NCBI RefSeq assembly: GCF_003610465.1
Contig: NZ_RAQI01000002.1
Span: forward strand, 744,001-808,000
Length of the DNA: 64,000 bases
From: Xenorhabdus ehlersii
GTDB lineage: Bacteria; Pseudomonadota; Gammaproteobacteria; Enterobacterales; Enterobacteriaceae
Direction of reading: 5' to 3'
Numbering within the stretch: the stretch's first letter is position 1; every line of letters starts with the position of its first letter. Of this stretch, positions 41,123 to 52,152 are shown piece after piece. The notes below the pieces were generated by a model that worked only from the letters and a program-made list of their open reading frames with translations, was not told the origin of the DNA and searched no databases. The position numbers were made by a program, and so were the translations under genes.

Positions 41123-44100
41123 ATGTCAGCAAAATATCGTTATCAACTTCCTGAAAGCCGCGGCGATACCCGCTACTTAGGCCATTTGACGGGTGCAGCC
41201 TGCGCCGTTGAATGTGCCGAAATCATTGAACGTCACCCAGGGCCAATACTGCTGGTGACCAAAGATATGCAAAATGCCCTACGATTGCGTGATGAAATTC
41301 AACAGTTCACCGACGCACCAATAAATACCATGTCAGATTGGGAAACTTTGCCTTACGATAGTTTTTCTCCTCACCAGGAAATTATCTCCAATCGCCTCTC
41401 CACGCTTTATCACTTACCATTTATGACGAAAGGTGCATTAATCCTTCCCGTCAACACTTTGATGCAACGTGTCTGCCCGCACGATTATCTCAAAGGACAT
41501 GCATTGGTCATGCACAAAGGGCAACGTCTTGCACGTGATAAACTGCGGGCAGAGCTGGAACAAGCGGGTTATCGCAGTGTTGAACAGGTACTTGAACATG
41601 GCGAATTTGCGACACGCGGAGCCTTGTTTGATCTATTCCCTATGGGCAGCGAATATCCTTATCGCATTGATTTTTTTGATGATGAAATAGACAGCCTACG
41701 CACTTTTGATGTGGATAGCCAACGCACATTGGCCGAAGTAGAAAAAATCAATTTATTGCCAGCCCATGAATTCCCAACCGACCAAGATGCGATTGAGCTG
41801 TTTCGCAGCCAATGGCGCGAACAGTTTGAAGTCCGTCGTGATGCTGAACATATTTATCAGCAAGTCAGTAAAAAAATGTTACCTGCTGGCATTGAATATT
41901 GGCAGCCGTTGTTCTTTGAACATCCCTTACCCACCATCTTTGAATATCTGCCCGAAAATACCCTGCTGATTACCCAGAATTTGGTCAGTGCTGCGGAGCG
42001 TTTCTGGCAAGATGCGAAACAGCGTTTTGAAAGCCGCAAAGTTGATCCCATGCGCCCGTTACTCGCTCCCGAACAGCTCTGGTTGCCTGTCAATAAGCTA
42101 TTCGCGGAATTGAAAAATTGGCCTCGAATTGAAGTTGATAATGAATCCCTTCCTCAAAAAGCAAGGAATACCGACTTAGCCTATCATCCTCTGCCTGATT
42201 TATCGGTTGCTGCACAGCAAAAAGAGCCATTGGATAAATTACGCCGTTTTATGGAACAATTCAGCGGCAAGATCGTGTTTTCAGTGGAAAGTGAAGGGCG
42301 TCGGGAATCCATAAAAGAATTGTTGTCCCGAATCAAAGTCAAACCGAAAAAAATAAACCAACTCACTGATGCCAATAATCCCGGCCATTATTTGATGGTT
42401 GGCGCCGCAGAACACGGTTTTGTTGATGAAGATAACAATCTCGCCCTGATTTGTGAAAGTGACATGCTTGGCGAACGTGTCAGCCGTCGTCGTCAAGATA
42501 ACCGGCGCACGATTAATACCGATACATTGATTCGTAATCTCGCTGAATTACGACATGGACAACCGGTTGTGCACCTTGAACATGGCGTTGGCCGCTATCA
42601 GGGGCTAATAACGTTAGAAGCAGGTGGCATTAAAGCAGAGTACCTTATCCTGACTTATGCCGGAGAAGACAAATTATACGTGCCTGTTTCTTCTCTTCAT
42701 CTCATCAGCCGCTATGCGGGTGGTGCTGAGGAGAGTGCTCCCTTGCATAAATTGGGAGGGGAGGCATGGAACAAAGCACGCCAGAAAGCGGCTGAAAAGG
42801 TGCGTGATGTTGCAGCCGAACTCCTGGATGTTTACGCACAACGGGCCGTTAAACCGGGTTTTGCTTTCAAGAACGATCGCGAACAGTACCAATTGTTCTG
42901 CCAAAGTTTTCCATTTGATACAACGCCTGATCAAGAACAAGCCATCAATGCAGTACTTGATGATATGTGCAAACCTATTGCTATGGATAGGCTGGTATGT
43001 GGCGATGTCGGGTTTGGGAAAACAGAAGTCGCAATGCGTGCCGCGTTCCTGTCCGTCATCAACAATAAGCAAGTCGCAGTTCTTGTACCAACCACCTTAT
43101 TAGCACAGCAGCATTATGATAATTTCCGCGATCGCTTTGCCAATTGGCCTGTGCACATTGAAGTAATGTCACGCTTTCGTAGTGCAAAAGAACAACAACA
43201 GGTCATTGATATGGCAGCAGAAGGCAAAGTGGATATCATTATTGGTACTCATAAACTCCTGCAAAGTGATCTGCACTGGAAAGATCTCGGTCTGTTGATC
43301 GTTGATGAGGAACATCGCTTCGGGGTTCGCCATAAAGAGCGCATCAAAGCTATTCGGGCAGATGTTGATATCCTGACACTCACTGCAACCCCGATCCCTC
43401 GTACACTCAATATGGCAATGAGTGGCATACGCGATCTTTCCATTATCGCCACTCCCCCTGCCCGCCGTCTGGCAGTAAAAACTTTTGTACGTGAATATGA
43501 TAGCCTGGTGATACGTGAATCTATCCTGCGTGAAATTTTGCGCGGCGGGCAGGTTTACTATCTATATAACGATGTTGAAAATATCGAAAAGGCAAAAGCC
43601 CGACTGGAAGAGTTGGTTCCCGAAGCCAGAATTGTTGTGGGACATGGGCAAATGCGTGAGCGTGATCTGGAACGCGTTATGACGGATTTCCATCATCAAC
43701 GTTTTAATGTTCTGGTATGTACCACTATTGTCGAAACGGGTATCGATATTCCCAGTGCTAATACCATTATCATCGAACGTGCCGATCATTTTGGCCTAGC
43801 CCAATTACACCAATTACGTGGACGTGTCGGACGCTCCCATCATCAGGCCTATGCTTATTTACTGATACCACATCCAAAAGCCATGACCAGCGATGCGCAA
43901 AAACGGCTGGAGGCTATTGCATCTCTCGAAGATCTGGGCGCTGGTTTTGCATTGGCTACCCACGATTTAGAAATTAGGGGGGCGGGCGAATTGTTAGGTG
44001 AAGACCAAAGTGGACAGATGACCAGCATCGGCTTTACTCTCTATATGGAATTATTGGAAAGTGCCGTTGATGCCCTTAAAAATGGGCGGGAGCCTTCACT

Positions 44101-44569
44101 TGAAGATCTCACCAATAACCAGACTGAGATAGAATTGCGTATGCCTGTGCTTTTACCTGATGACTATATTCCAGATGTCAACATACGCTTATCTTTCTAT
44201 AAGCGCATTGCCAGTACGCAAAATAATCTCGAACTGGATGAACTGAAAGTCGAACTTATTGACCGATTTGGTATTCTACCCGATTCAGGACGCCAACTAC
44301 TGCAATCTGCTTCTATTCGCCTGATCGCCCAACAACTCGGTATCAAACGCATTGAAGCACATGAAAAAGGTGGTTTTATTGAATTTGGTAGTAATAATAA
44401 AGTCGATCCGAATTATCTAATTAGTTTGTTACAAACGCAGCCCAATATTTACCGATTGGATGGATCCTATAAATTGAAATTTATTACTGAGTTAACCGAG
44501 CGGGCTACTCGTTTATCGTTTATCCAGCAATTATTAGAAAATTTTGATCTACACAAAAGTGAGGCCTAA
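41123..44569 (+). CDS. mfd: Transcription-repair coupling factor Mfd
   Basis: 1148 residues (E. coli 1148). Removes RNA polymerase stalled at DNA damage and recruits UvrA. Order: UvrB-homology region (about 1-350), polymerase-interaction domain around residues 475-545 (QPVVHLEHGVGRYQGL), translocase with Walker A GDVGFGKTEVAMRAA near 630, DEEH box in LLIVDEEHRFGVRHKER, TATPIPRTL, RecG-like motif VI region (LHQLRGRVGRS), then the UvrA-blocking C-terminal domain. It is monocistronic. Confidence 0.98.
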   Translation: MSAKYRYQLPESRGDTRYLGHLTGAACAVECAEIIERHPGPILLVTKDMQNALRLRDEIQQFTDAPINTMSDWETLPYDSFSPHQEIISNRLSTLYHLPFMTKGALILPVNTLMQRVCPHDYLKGHALVMHKGQRLARDKLRAELEQAGYRSVEQVLEHGEFATRGALFDLFPMGSEYPYRIDFFDDEIDSLRTFDVDSQRTLAEVEKINLLPAHEFPTDQDAIELFRSQWREQFEVRRDAEHIYQQVSKKMLPAGIEYWQPLFFEHPLPTIFEYLPENTLLITQNLVSAAERFWQDAKQRFESRKVDPMRPLLAPEQLWLPVNKLFAELKNWPRIEVDNESLPQKARNTDLAYHPLPDLSVAAQQKEPLDKLRRFMEQFSGKIVFSVESEGRRESIKELLSRIKVKPKKINQLTDANNPGHYLMVGAAEHGFVDEDNNLALICESDMLGERVSRRRQDNRRTINTDTLIRNLAELRHGQPVVHLEHGVGRYQGLITLEAGGIKAEYLILTYAGEDKLYVPVSSLHLISRYAGGAEESAPLHKLGGEAWNKARQKAAEKVRDVAAELLDVYAQRAVKPGFAFKNDREQYQLFCQSFPFDTTPDQEQAINAVLDDMCKPIAMDRLVCGDVGFGKTEVAMRAAFLSVINNKQVAVLVPTTLLAQQHYDNFRDRFANWPVHIEVMSRFRSAKEQQQVIDMAAEGKVDIIIGTHKLLQSDLHWKDLGLLIVDEEHRFGVRHKERIKAIRADVDILTLTATPIPRTLNMAMSGIRDLSIIATPPARRLAVKTFVREYDSLVIRESILREILRGGQVYYLYNDVENIEKAKARLEELVPEARIVVGHGQMRERDLERVMTDFHHQRFNVLVCTTIVETGIDIPSANTIIIERADHFGLAQLHQLRGRVGRSHHQAYAYLLIPHPKAMTSDAQKRLEAIASLEDLGAGFALATHDLEIRGAGELLGEDQSGQMTSIGFTLYMELLESAVDALKNGREPSLEDLTNNQTEIELRMPVLLPDDYIPDVNIRLSFYKRIASTQNNLELDELKVELIDRFGILPDSGRQLLQSASIRLIAQQLGIKRIEAHEKGGFIEFGSNNKVDPNYLISLLQTQPNIYRLDGSYKLKFITELTERATRLSFIQQLLENFDLHKSEA

Positions 44570-44710
44570 TCAAGCCACTTGAGCGATACAAAAGTAATGT
44601 CACGATTGCACTATTTTGCCTAGTTCGCCAAATTACAACTTAATGCGAACTAAACGCGAAAAAGTGCAATCCTTTTTACCTTTTGCTTTCTGCTAAAAAG
44701 TCAGAGAAAC

Positions 44711-45193
44711 TCATTGTTGTGAATACGGTTGCAGGATCAATTGTCCTTTCTCATTTAAAGGGATAGTGTCATTAGGCTTGTACTCTATCCTAACTTTTCC
44801 TGGTTGCTCACCAATAACATAATTTACGTCATAGGCAACAACACGTGGTTTCTTAAAATGAAATTCTATACAGTTTTTTAACGCTGAGTGGATTAAAGCA
44901 GGGTATTTTCTATTAACTTTCAAGTGGTTAAGAAGGGTTAAAATACGATTTTCATATTTAATCAAATGATTATGCGTAATGTCTCTTACGGTAGCAGGAA
45001 TGGGAAATACTGCAATATGGCAATAGGATTGACGAAAAACAACCGTTGATCTGATAGGTTTCGAAGATAATACATGTGCAACGCTGGGGCGTGGAGATTC
45101 AAAATAGAACGTTGCAGCTATGCCAATGATGGCAATAGCGATAATAGTCATTATAGAACTCATTACATACTGTCTTATCGTTAGCTTAACCAC
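44711..45193 (-). CDS. YcfJ/UmoD-like membrane-anchored protein
   Basis: 160 residues from a GTG at 45193 preceded by AAGG; the open frame reaches a GTG at 45250. One N-terminal TM helix (IMTIIAIAIIGIAATFYF) leads to a periplasmic part. It matches E. coli YcfJ in two blocks: AHVLSSKPIRSTV (YcfJ AQVVSATPIKETV) and YDVNYVIGEQPGKVRIE ... IPLNEKGQLIL at the C-terminus. The glycine-zipper middle of YcfJ is replaced by an unrelated 55-residue stretch. Its position between mfd and ndh is the ycfJ position. Proteus UmoD, a regulator of flhDC and swarming, is a known YcfJ relative, so a link to motility is possible but inferred. Confidence 0.7.
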   Translation of the reverse strand: MVKLTIRQYVMSSIMTIIAIAIIGIAATFYFESPRPSVAHVLSSKPIRSTVVFRQSYCHIAVFPIPATVRDITHNHLIKYENRILTLLNHLKVNRKYPALIHSALKNCIEFHFKKPRVVAYDVNYVIGEQPGKVRIEYKPNDTIPLNEKGQLILQPYSQQ

Positions 45194-45250
45194 ATAGCAC
45201 CTTGATATATTAATAGTTTTCCACACAATTTGATTAAGAGAATATTTCAC

Positions 45251-45886
45251 AACTATTTTAAATAAGCTAAAAGTGCGCTAAGTTAATTATTGAGAAAAAT
45301 CCTATTCCATTAAATCAGTAAAATCATTAGGCACTTATCCGTGTGGTCATTTATTATTGTGAATAGTTTCAGTATTGACTTTACGAAAAAAACAGCTTCT
45401 ATACCTATTTCATTAAGAGTTAATACATAAAAAATTGTCACAATAAAAGTTGCCATATAAAAAGTACATACAATACAAAAAATAAAAGATATACCTCCTA
45501 ATGTCCTGATCCTACAGACTGTAGCAAAATTATGATACCAAGGTAACCTAACTAAAACAGGCTTTATTATAACGATTAATTAAATCTGCTGATAAATTAT
45601 TTGATAATCTATTAGGTAGATATACATAACTAAGTCAATTAAATGTATCTTGTATAACATATCAATATAATTATGGATCATTCTTTTAAAAAATCATCAC
45701 ATATAACAATAATGAATTAATTAAAATGAGACCCAAATTTGATTCAAATACAGTTTTATTCATTATAGTAAATAACCAGGTTAACATTAGAGAAGAATAA
45801 TTATGATATGTATAATAATAAATATAATGAGTAGGTAAATGACTCACCTCAATGAAATACTTCAAGATGAGCCATTTTGGGGCTAA
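45251..45886. other. Gene-free AT-rich region between ycfJ-like gene and ndh
   Basis: About 640 bp without a supported ORF on either strand. In E. coli bhsA and ldtC lie beyond ycfJ on the mfd side; neither is present here. The tract is very AT-rich, with no repeat or RNA that I can support. Confidence 0.5.
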
Positions 45887-47191
45887 TTAATGCAACTTCA
45901 GGCGTGGACGAATAACGCGGTTAATTCCTCCAACCAGCATCATCAAACCCGTTTTAATACATCCATGCAGAGCTACCTGATGCATACGATACAAAGAGAT
46001 ATAAACCATACGAGCAATACGGCCTTCAACCATCATTGAACCACGCATCAAGTTCCCCATCAGACTACCAACAGTACTGAACTTGGATAATGAAACCAAT
46101 GAACCATGATCTTTGTAAACATACTCTTTCAATGGTTTTTCATTCAACAGTGCCAAGATATTGTCATAACAACGGCTTGCCATCTGGTGAGCGGACTGGG
46201 CACGAGGAGGAACAAAACCCCCCTCTTTTTTCGGGCATGATGCGCAATCGCCAATGGCAAAAATATGATCATCCCGTGTGGTTTGCAAAGTTGGTTTTAC
46301 AACCAATTGGTTGATACGGTTGGTTTCCAATCCACCGATATCTTTCATAAAGTCAGGTGCTTTAATTCCTGCAGCCCAAACCATTAAGGAAGCTTTGATC
46401 TGCTCACCCTCTTTGGTATTCAACCCATGCTCATCAGCACTGGTCACCATTGTCTTGGTTAATACTTTAACACCCAGCTTAGTCAACTCTTGATGGGCTG
46501 CACTGGAAATGCGTGTCGGCAATGCAGGCAGGATACGCTCCCCTGCCTCAACCAAAGTCACGTTAAGGGCATCTGAATTCAGGCTTTCAAAGCCATAACT
46601 GTTGAGTTGCTTAACCGCATTATAGAGCTCCGCGGAAAGCTCTACGCCCGTCGCACCACCACCAACAATCGCGATATTCACTTTTTCTTCTGCACGGTGA
46701 TTTGCAGAATATTTCAGGAACAGGTTTAACATTTCATTGTGGAAACGATGTGCCTGTTGCGGGTTATCAAGGAAAATACAATTTTCCTTCACACCAACCG
46801 TACCAAAATCGTTAGATTGGCTGCCCAATGCCATGACAAGAATGTCGTAAGCCAGTTCACGCTCTGGTATCAACAAATCGCCATCTTCATTACTGATCCC
46901 AGCCAGAGTAATTTTCTTCCCTTCACGATTGATATTCGTGAGTGTACCTAGCTGGAAATTGAAATAATGGTTGCTTGCATGAGCCAAATAACTCAATGCA
47001 TCAACGCCATCATCAAGAGATCCCGTTGCAACTTCATGCAATAGTGGTTTCCATAAATGGCTATTATTGCGATCCACCAAAGTAATTTCGGCTTTTTTCT
47101 TACGCCCTAATTTGTGTCCCAAACGCGTTGCTAGCTCTAAACCACCAGCGCCCCCACCAATGATGACAATTCTTGTCTTTGGCGTTGTCAT
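45887..47191 (-). CDS. ndh: NADH dehydrogenase II (NDH-2)
   Basis: 434 residues (E. coli 434). Single-subunit, non-proton-pumping NADH:ubiquinone reductase on the inner face of the membrane. FAD-binding GxGxxG in [13 protein letters not shown] near residue 10, NADH-binding [17 protein letters not shown] near residue 175, and the FAD-contact segment [11 protein letters not shown] near residue 310. The amphipathic C-terminus (about 380-434) anchors it to the membrane. It is monocistronic, with a 200-bp upstream region; ycfP of E. coli is missing from that gap. Confidence 0.97.
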   Translation of the reverse strand: MTTPKTRIVIIGGGAGGLELATRLGHKLGRKKKAEITLVDRNNSHLWKPLLHEVATGSLDDGVDALSYLAHASNHYFNFQLGTLTNINREGKKITLAGISNEDGDLLIPERELAYDILVMALGSQSNDFGTVGVKENCIFLDNPQQAHRFHNEMLNLFLKYSANHRAEEKVNIAIVGGGATGVELSAELYNAVKQLNSYGFESLNSDALNVTLVEAGERILPALPTRISSAAHQELTKLGVKVLTKTMVTSADEHGLNTKEGEQIKASLMVWAAGIKAPDFMKDIGGLETNRINQLVVKPTLQTTRDDHIFAIGDCASCPKKEGGFVPPRAQSAHQMASRCYDNILALLNEKPLKEYVYKDHGSLVSLSKFSTVGSLMGNLMRGSMMVEGRIARMVYISLYRMHQVALHGCIKTGLMMLVGGINRVIRPRLKLH

Positions 47192-47391
47192 GAATACCCC
47201 ACTGAAAATACAACATAATGTTATGTAAGGCGCTAAATCGTTTCTTTGAGTTAAAAACCTTAAATAACGTCCTTAAATAACTTCAAGCTAAACAAATTTC
47301 ATATTGCAAATATCTCCAGAATATCATGGCAGGTCAGTTGGTCATACCAAAAATAGTCACAACTAAATTCTTTTGATTAATTAGACATCAA

Positions 47392-48414
47392 TCACAAAAA
47401 TTGTTCACACAACCCCTGTAACGCCTGATTAGCCTTTTGCCAACGTTCAGATTGCTGTAATTCTTCCAAACTAAATTGTTTGCCTTGATGGTATAACTGT
47501 TTAACTTTAGGTGATTCAATTATCGGCAGGTTATCCAGCACACTGACCGCTCCTTCTCGATTGTTGCATACTAAAATCATGTCACAACCAGCATCTAATG
47601 ATGCTTTAGCCCGTTCAGCATAACTGCCCATCACTGCGGCACCTTCCATCGACAAATCATCGGAAAAAATAACGCCTTCAAATCCTAATTGCTCACGAAG
47701 TATGGATTTCAACCAATAGGGTGAGCCACTTGCAGGACGGTGATCTATCTGAGGATAAATAACGTGAGCTGGCATAATGGCATCCAGCAGATTACGCTGG
47801 ATAAAATCGCGGAAAATCACCATATCATGGCAACTAATAGCATCCATGGGACGGTTGTCCCTTGGCGTTTCTTTGTGGGAATCTGCTGTCACGGCGCCAT
47901 GTCCCGGAAAATGTTTCCCCGTCGATTTCATTCCCGCAGAATGCATTCCTTGGATAAATTTTTCCGCCATTGCCATCGCAGGTTCAAGCTCTTCGTGGAA
48001 TGAACGTTCACCAATGGCTATACACTTATGCCCTAAGTCCAATACGGGAGCAAAGCTGATATCGATATCCATTGCAATCATTTCTGACGCCATTAACCAA
48101 CCAGACTCTTTTGCCAGATGTGCCCCCACCAATATGTCATGTACACAAGCAAAAGATTGTGCCGCAGGTAAACGCGTAAACCCTTCATGAAAACGCTGAA
48201 CACGCCCGCCTTCCTGATCAACAGCAATCACCAAACGGTGGCGGGAAGTTGCGCGAATTTGGCGAACCAATTCACGTAATTGTTCTGTATCGTGGAAATT
48301 TCGGGTAAACAAAATTAAGCCACCCACTAATGGATGCTGTAGGATTTCGCGCTCTTCGTTATCCAGTTCATAGCCAACAACATCTAACATTACTGGCCCC
48401 ATAGCCTTCCTCAC
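47392..48414 (-). CDS. nagZ: Beta-N-acetylglucosaminidase NagZ
   Basis: 340-residue GH3 enzyme that removes GlcNAc from anhydro-muropeptides in the cytoplasm during cell-wall recycling; its product can trigger AmpC induction in relatives. Motifs: [13 protein letters not shown], the family signature [17 protein letters not shown], which carries the catalytic His, and [12 protein letters not shown] with the nucleophile Asp. The gene lies 27 bp after thiK on the same strand. Confidence 0.97.
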   Translation of the reverse strand: MRKAMGPVMLDVVGYELDNEEREILQHPLVGGLILFTRNFHDTEQLRELVRQIRATSRHRLVIAVDQEGGRVQRFHEGFTRLPAAQSFACVHDILVGAHLAKESGWLMASEMIAMDIDISFAPVLDLGHKCIAIGERSFHEELEPAMAMAEKFIQGMHSAGMKSTGKHFPGHGAVTADSHKETPRDNRPMDAISCHDMVIFRDFIQRNLLDAIMPAHVIYPQIDHRPASGSPYWLKSILREQLGFEGVIFSDDLSMEGAAVMGSYAERAKASLDAGCDMILVCNNREGAVSVLDNLPIIESPKVKQLYHQGKQFSLEELQQSERWQKANQALQGLCEQFL

Positions 48415-48441
48415 TTCTCTTTATATTGGTTATTAGATTCA

Positions 48442-49317
48442 TTACGACAGGTTAAAAGCCTGGCGTAAGGGATGTGCCAGCGATAAAAATTGTTGTTCTC
48501 TTGTCTGCTGCCAGCGCACTTCATACCACATTAACATCATATAACTGACCCACGGCTCCCATCGCTTGATTTGTTGCTGCAATAAGTGGATATCTGAATA
48601 TCCTGATGCCTGGGTACAATAATAATTCAAAAAAGTTTTTTGCTGCACCTCATCCCATTGATTTCCCTTGAATAGTACGGCCAGTGAAAAGCCGATATCG
48701 ACATCCGCAGCATACTCCCAATCAATCAATTTTAACCCTTTTTCAGTCAGTAATAGATTATCAGGGTGCACATCCATATGAGCCGGAGCTATCTTTAGTG
48801 CGGTAGGTACTCTGGTTGTCATAAAAAATTTGTGCAGACGTAACCAACGAGGAGATAAGCGTCTTCTGTCAATCTGCTGCCACTGGAATGCAATTTGTTT
48901 TTTTAATTGAAGGAAATAACCCAATGGAGAATGGCTATGAAGAATAGCAAGTGTTTGGGCCAATGGTTGCAGTAAAGCAGGCTGACCCAATATGTCAGGT
49001 TTTACTTTTGTTCCAGTGAGCCACTCAAGCAACAGCCAGGTTCCGTGCATAGCCACTACTTTAGGCGCAATGCCGGTGGAAGATAACCGCCGCAAGATCT
49101 GATTTTCTCTTTGACGATCCACGCCGAGTATTTCACTCTGCGATGTTTGTGCTCGCCCAACCATCTGACGCACTTCATTTGTAGTTGTATTAGCAATATA
49201 GTAACTTCCCTGTGTCAAGCCCGTTAATGGCCTAATTTCCCAAGAGTCTGCGGGAATATAAGGCCATAACTGACACAATACCCTGAGCAAAGCGTTGCCG
49301 TTAGTTAACGTCACCAC
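48442..49317 (-). CDS. thiK: Thiamine kinase ThiK
   Basis: 291-residue APH/choline-kinase fold enzyme that phosphorylates salvaged thiamine. The Brenner-type catalytic motif HMDVHPDNLLL (about 180-190) and the metal-binding LIDWEYAADVDIGFSLA are clear. The N-lobe is more diverged from E. coli, so the call also uses position: it overlaps lpoB by 17 bp and precedes nagZ, as in E. coli. Confidence 0.9.
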   Translation of the reverse strand: MVTLTNGNALLRVLCQLWPYIPADSWEIRPLTGLTQGSYYIANTTTNEVRQMVGRAQTSQSEILGVDRQRENQILRRLSSTGIAPKVVAMHGTWLLLEWLTGTKVKPDILGQPALLQPLAQTLAILHSHSPLGYFLQLKKQIAFQWQQIDRRRLSPRWLRLHKFFMTTRVPTALKIAPAHMDVHPDNLLLTEKGLKLIDWEYAADVDIGFSLAVLFKGNQWDEVQQKTFLNYYCTQASGYSDIHLLQQQIKRWEPWVSYMMLMWYEVRWQQTREQQFLSLAHPLRQAFNLS

Positions 49318-49870
49318 GACTTGACCACAGTATTTCGCCAGTTTTAACCAGCATTAACTGCATCTCCAACTCACGCTGACCATGGTTATTGGAGACAACA
49401 GAATAGAGAACATAATCGGCATGTAAATAACGTGCCAATCCAATGGACTTACTGCGCAACCCTAGGCTATCTTCCGATGATAACCCCAGCGCTTGTCTGG
49501 CTAAATGGATTTGAGATTTCGGTACAACCTGAAAAACCTGTTTATTGCTGATTACATTCGTGATCACATCTGTGGCTTTCAGGGTTCGCAATGAGCCATT
49601 AGTGTTATTCTTGATAGAATCAATAAGCAGTAATTTTCCCGCTTCCACACCATTAGCATGAATCATCTGATCAACTAACGGCTGAACAATGCTGTCCCAA
49701 TTAATAGATTGAATTTTAGGTGGCTGAGGAACTTTTTCTGATGGTCCTACCGACGGTTCCGGTTTTTTCTCTGGCTCCACCGGTGTAACAGGAGCAGGCT
49801 GCTGTGTTTCTGGAGCAACACAGCTTGCCAGCAACATTGCCGATAACATAACAAAGAGAATTCTTTTCAT
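49301..49870 (-). CDS. lpoB: Penicillin-binding protein activator LpoB
   Basis: 189-residue outer-membrane lipoprotein that reaches through the periplasm to activate PBP1b. Lipobox MLLASC (Cys17), then a Pro/Glu-rich flexible linker (about 20-55: PVTPVEPEKKPEPSVGPSEK), and a globular domain with WDSIVQPLVDQM at its start and MQLMLVKTGEILWSS at its end. The linker is within the usual range. It overlaps thiK by 17 bp. Confidence 0.95.
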   Translation of the reverse strand: MKRILFVMLSAMLLASCVAPETQQPAPVTPVEPEKKPEPSVGPSEKVPQPPKIQSINWDSIVQPLVDQMIHANGVEAGKLLLIDSIKNNTNGSLRTLKATDVITNVISNKQVFQVVPKSQIHLARQALGLSSEDSLGLRSKSIGLARYLHADYVLYSVVSNNHGQRELEMQLMLVKTGEILWSSRGDVN

Positions 49871-49923
49871 TAATCTACTCCAGTTACATCACTACTTTGT
49901 ACCGATATACATAAATTAGGTTA

Positions 49924-50274
49924 TTATTTTGCTAATAGCGGTCCCAATGGACGCCCACCCACTAAGTGCATGTGGATATGAAAAACTTCCTGTCCCGAAT
50001 GGCGATTACAGTTCATGATCAGGCGATAGCCATCTTCTGCAATGCCTTCCTCTTTTGCTATTTTTGCTGCTACAGTAAACAGACGTCCCAAAGCAAGTTC
50101 ATGATCAGCGGTAACATCATTAACGGTTGGGATCAATACATTAGGTATGATCAAAATGTGGGTTGGTGCCAGAGGGGAAATGTCGCGGAATGCAGTGACC
50201 AAATCATCCTGATAAATAATATCAGAAGGAATTTCTCGACGGATGATTTTACTAAAAATAGTTTCTTCTGCCAT
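49924..50274 (-). CDS. hinT: HIT-family purine nucleoside phosphoramidase HinT
   Basis: 116-residue HIT protein hydrolysing AMP-lysine-type phosphoramidates. The histidine triad is HIHMH in [15 protein letters not shown]. The start at 50274 ([18 protein letters not shown]) matches E. coli and has an AGGAGAAG site; an upstream in-frame start at 50310 would add 12 residues. It lies between ycfH and lpoB; ptsG and fhuE, which separate hinT from ycfH in E. coli, are absent. Confidence 0.96.
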   Translation of the reverse strand: MAEETIFSKIIRREIPSDIIYQDDLVTAFRDISPLAPTHILIIPNVLIPTVNDVTADHELALGRLFTVAAKIAKEEGIAEDGYRLIMNCNRHSGQEVFHIHMHLVGGRPLGPLLAK

Positions 50275-50327
50275 TTTACTTCTCCTGTTTGTTGTGAGAC
50301 CTAAAAGCACCGTATGACATGACTAAC

Positions 50328-51113
50328 TTAGTTTTCTTTAATATTGATGTGAAACAGTTCACAAAAATTTCTTGTCGTCATCGCAGCCAATTCTTCAATA
50401 CTGACACCTTTCAATACTGCCATATACTCAGCCACATCACGTACATAAGCTGGCTGATTCTGTTTACCTCGATGGGGAACCGGTGCCAGATAAGGTGAAT
50501 CGGTTTCTACCAGAATACGATCTAGTGGCACATATCTTGCCGCTTCACGGATCTGCTCGGCATTACGGAAGGTGACAATACCAGAAAAAGAGATATAAAA
50601 ACCCAAATCCAGCAGAGCCCTTGCCGTTTCTTTATCTTCTGTGAAACAGTGCAACACGCCACCACAATCTTGTACGTTTTCTTCCCGCAAAACCATCAAT
50701 GTATCGTCTCTTGCGTCACGGGTATGCACAATCACTGGCTTATTTAATTCACGGCCAATGCGAATATGTTCACGAAATGAAGTTCTCTGGAGTTCAGCAT
50801 TTTCTTGCTGATAATAATAGTCCAGGCCAGTTTCCCCCATTGCGACAACTTCTTCATCCGCAGCCAGTCGGGCAAGTTCTTCGAAATCGTAACCTTCATC
50901 CAAATTCAATGGGTGGATGCCACAGGAATACGCTATGTTTTCCCGCTTACCAATCAATTCCTTCATTTGCCGGAAACCAGGCAACGTTGTTGCCACTGCC
51001 AGCATATATTTCACATCCCGCTGTGCGGCCTTCACCACAACATCATCTACACTTTGGTGCAGCGTTTCATAATCAAGGCAATCGAGATGACAATGCGAAT
51101 CAACTAAAAACAT
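50328..51113 (-). CDS. ycfH: TatD-family metal-dependent hydrolase YcfH
   Basis: 261-residue TatD-type TIM-barrel hydrolase, probably a metal-dependent DNase. Metal ligands: HxH in VDSHCHLDCL, Glu in VAMGETGLDYYY, His in PVIVHTRDARDD and VLHCFTE, and Asp in LVETDSPYLAPVPHRG. It is part of the pabC-mltG-tmk-holB-ycfH gene run, 22 bp after holB, as in E. coli. Confidence 0.95.
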   Translation of the reverse strand: MFLVDSHCHLDCLDYETLHQSVDDVVVKAAQRDVKYMLAVATTLPGFRQMKELIGKRENIAYSCGIHPLNLDEGYDFEELARLAADEEVVAMGETGLDYYYQQENAELQRTSFREHIRIGRELNKPVIVHTRDARDDTLMVLREENVQDCGGVLHCFTEDKETARALLDLGFYISFSGIVTFRNAEQIREAARYVPLDRILVETDSPYLAPVPHRGKQNQPAYVRDVAEYMAVLKGVSIEELAAMTTRNFCELFHINIKEN

Positions 51114-51135
51114 AATATACTCGTATCTAACTAAG

Positions 51136-52152
51136 TTACTGTGCAGGACAAAATTGCCTTTCCCAATTGAGTAATTGTTCCGTTAGCAACAATTCCCGAT
51201 TGACTCCCACCACAGATAATAATTGATGACGACAATGCACCCAATCATCAACTGTATTTAATAATGTTTCCACACTTTGGCTAGAAGCAAGATAATGAAT
51301 CAGAACCTGCTGATCCTGGTTAATACAGTAATTCTGCGCCTGCTGCCGCCATTTTACTGCATCGGATAATAAGCTGATCAACCAATGCAAAGATTGCTGC
51401 ACATCATCACGATTCAGTAATGGTAAAAGTGTCAGGGTATCACATTTATGCAATGCCTGTTCAATCGCCTGGCAAAGTGAATTCCTCTGCTGCCATTTTT
51501 CAGTTTGGAGTAGTTGCTCCGCGGCCAATGGTGCTCCCTGAGAAAGTTTCAATGCTGTTTGTGCATCCAAAGAGGATATCGCTGGAAGCTGTTTTTGTAG
51601 CCAATAAAGCCCCGTCGAGGTTTCAGGGACTGGAATAAAATAGTAAAAACAGCGGCTGCGTAGTGTTGCCAGCAAATTTATAGGGTTTTGACATTGCAAC
51701 AAAAAGTAGGTGTTTTGCGGCGGTTCTTCCAACGTTTTCAATAAGGCGTTAGAAGCAGCATCAGTCAGGGATTCTGCGGATGTGATCCAGACAATTTTGG
51801 CTCCCCCTTGCTGAGAATATTCATAGAGTTTCTCGCTGAGCTGACGTATTGCATCGACCCCAATGACATTTTTTCCCTTCTCAGGTGCAAGGACATGCCA
51901 GTCAGAATGCGTTTCCGCCAACATCAAATGACAGCCGTGGCATTTGCCACAGCTTTTAATGCCCTGTTTATTCTGACACATTAACCAGCGACTCAAACCA
52001 TACAATAATGCATCAGCTCCCATTCCTGCATGAGCATGAAGCAAAATAGCATGATGCCCACGCCCCTGTTGGTGGAGTTCAACTAACTGACGGTATGCAT
52101 GATTGAGCCACGGATACCAGTTCTTGTCTGAATTTTCTGTGCTTTTAGTCAA
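51136..52152 (-). CDS. holB: DNA polymerase III subunit delta'
   Basis: 338-residue clamp-loader subunit. The AAA+ fold lacks a working P-loop ([15 protein letters not shown] in place of GKT), as is normal for delta'. The zinc module has CGKCHGCHL near residue 65 plus an upstream cysteine. The segment [19 protein letters not shown] is diagnostic. It overlaps tmk by 8 bp. Confidence 0.96.
   Translation of the reverse strand: MTKSTENSDKNWYPWLNHAYRQLVELHQQGRGHHAILLHAHAGMGADALLYGLSRWLMCQNKQGIKSCGKCHGCHLMLAETHSDWHVLAPEKGKNVIGVDAIRQLSEKLYEYSQQGGAKIVWITSAESLTDAASNALLKTLEEPPQNTYFLLQCQNPINLLATLRSRCFYYFIPVPETSTGLYWLQKQLPAISSLDAQTALKLSQGAPLAAEQLLQTEKWQQRNSLCQAIEQALHKCDTLTLLPLLNRDDVQQSLHWLISLLSDAVKWRQQAQNYCINQDQQVLIHYLASSQSVETLLNTVDDWVHCRHQLLSVVGVNRELLLTEQLLNWERQFCPAQ

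Noticed and set aside
47341..47400. FNR-like TTGAT ... ATCAA pair near ndh
   Set aside because: Spacing is nine bases instead of four, and it lies closer to the nagZ stop than to the ndh start, so it is not a credible FNR site.
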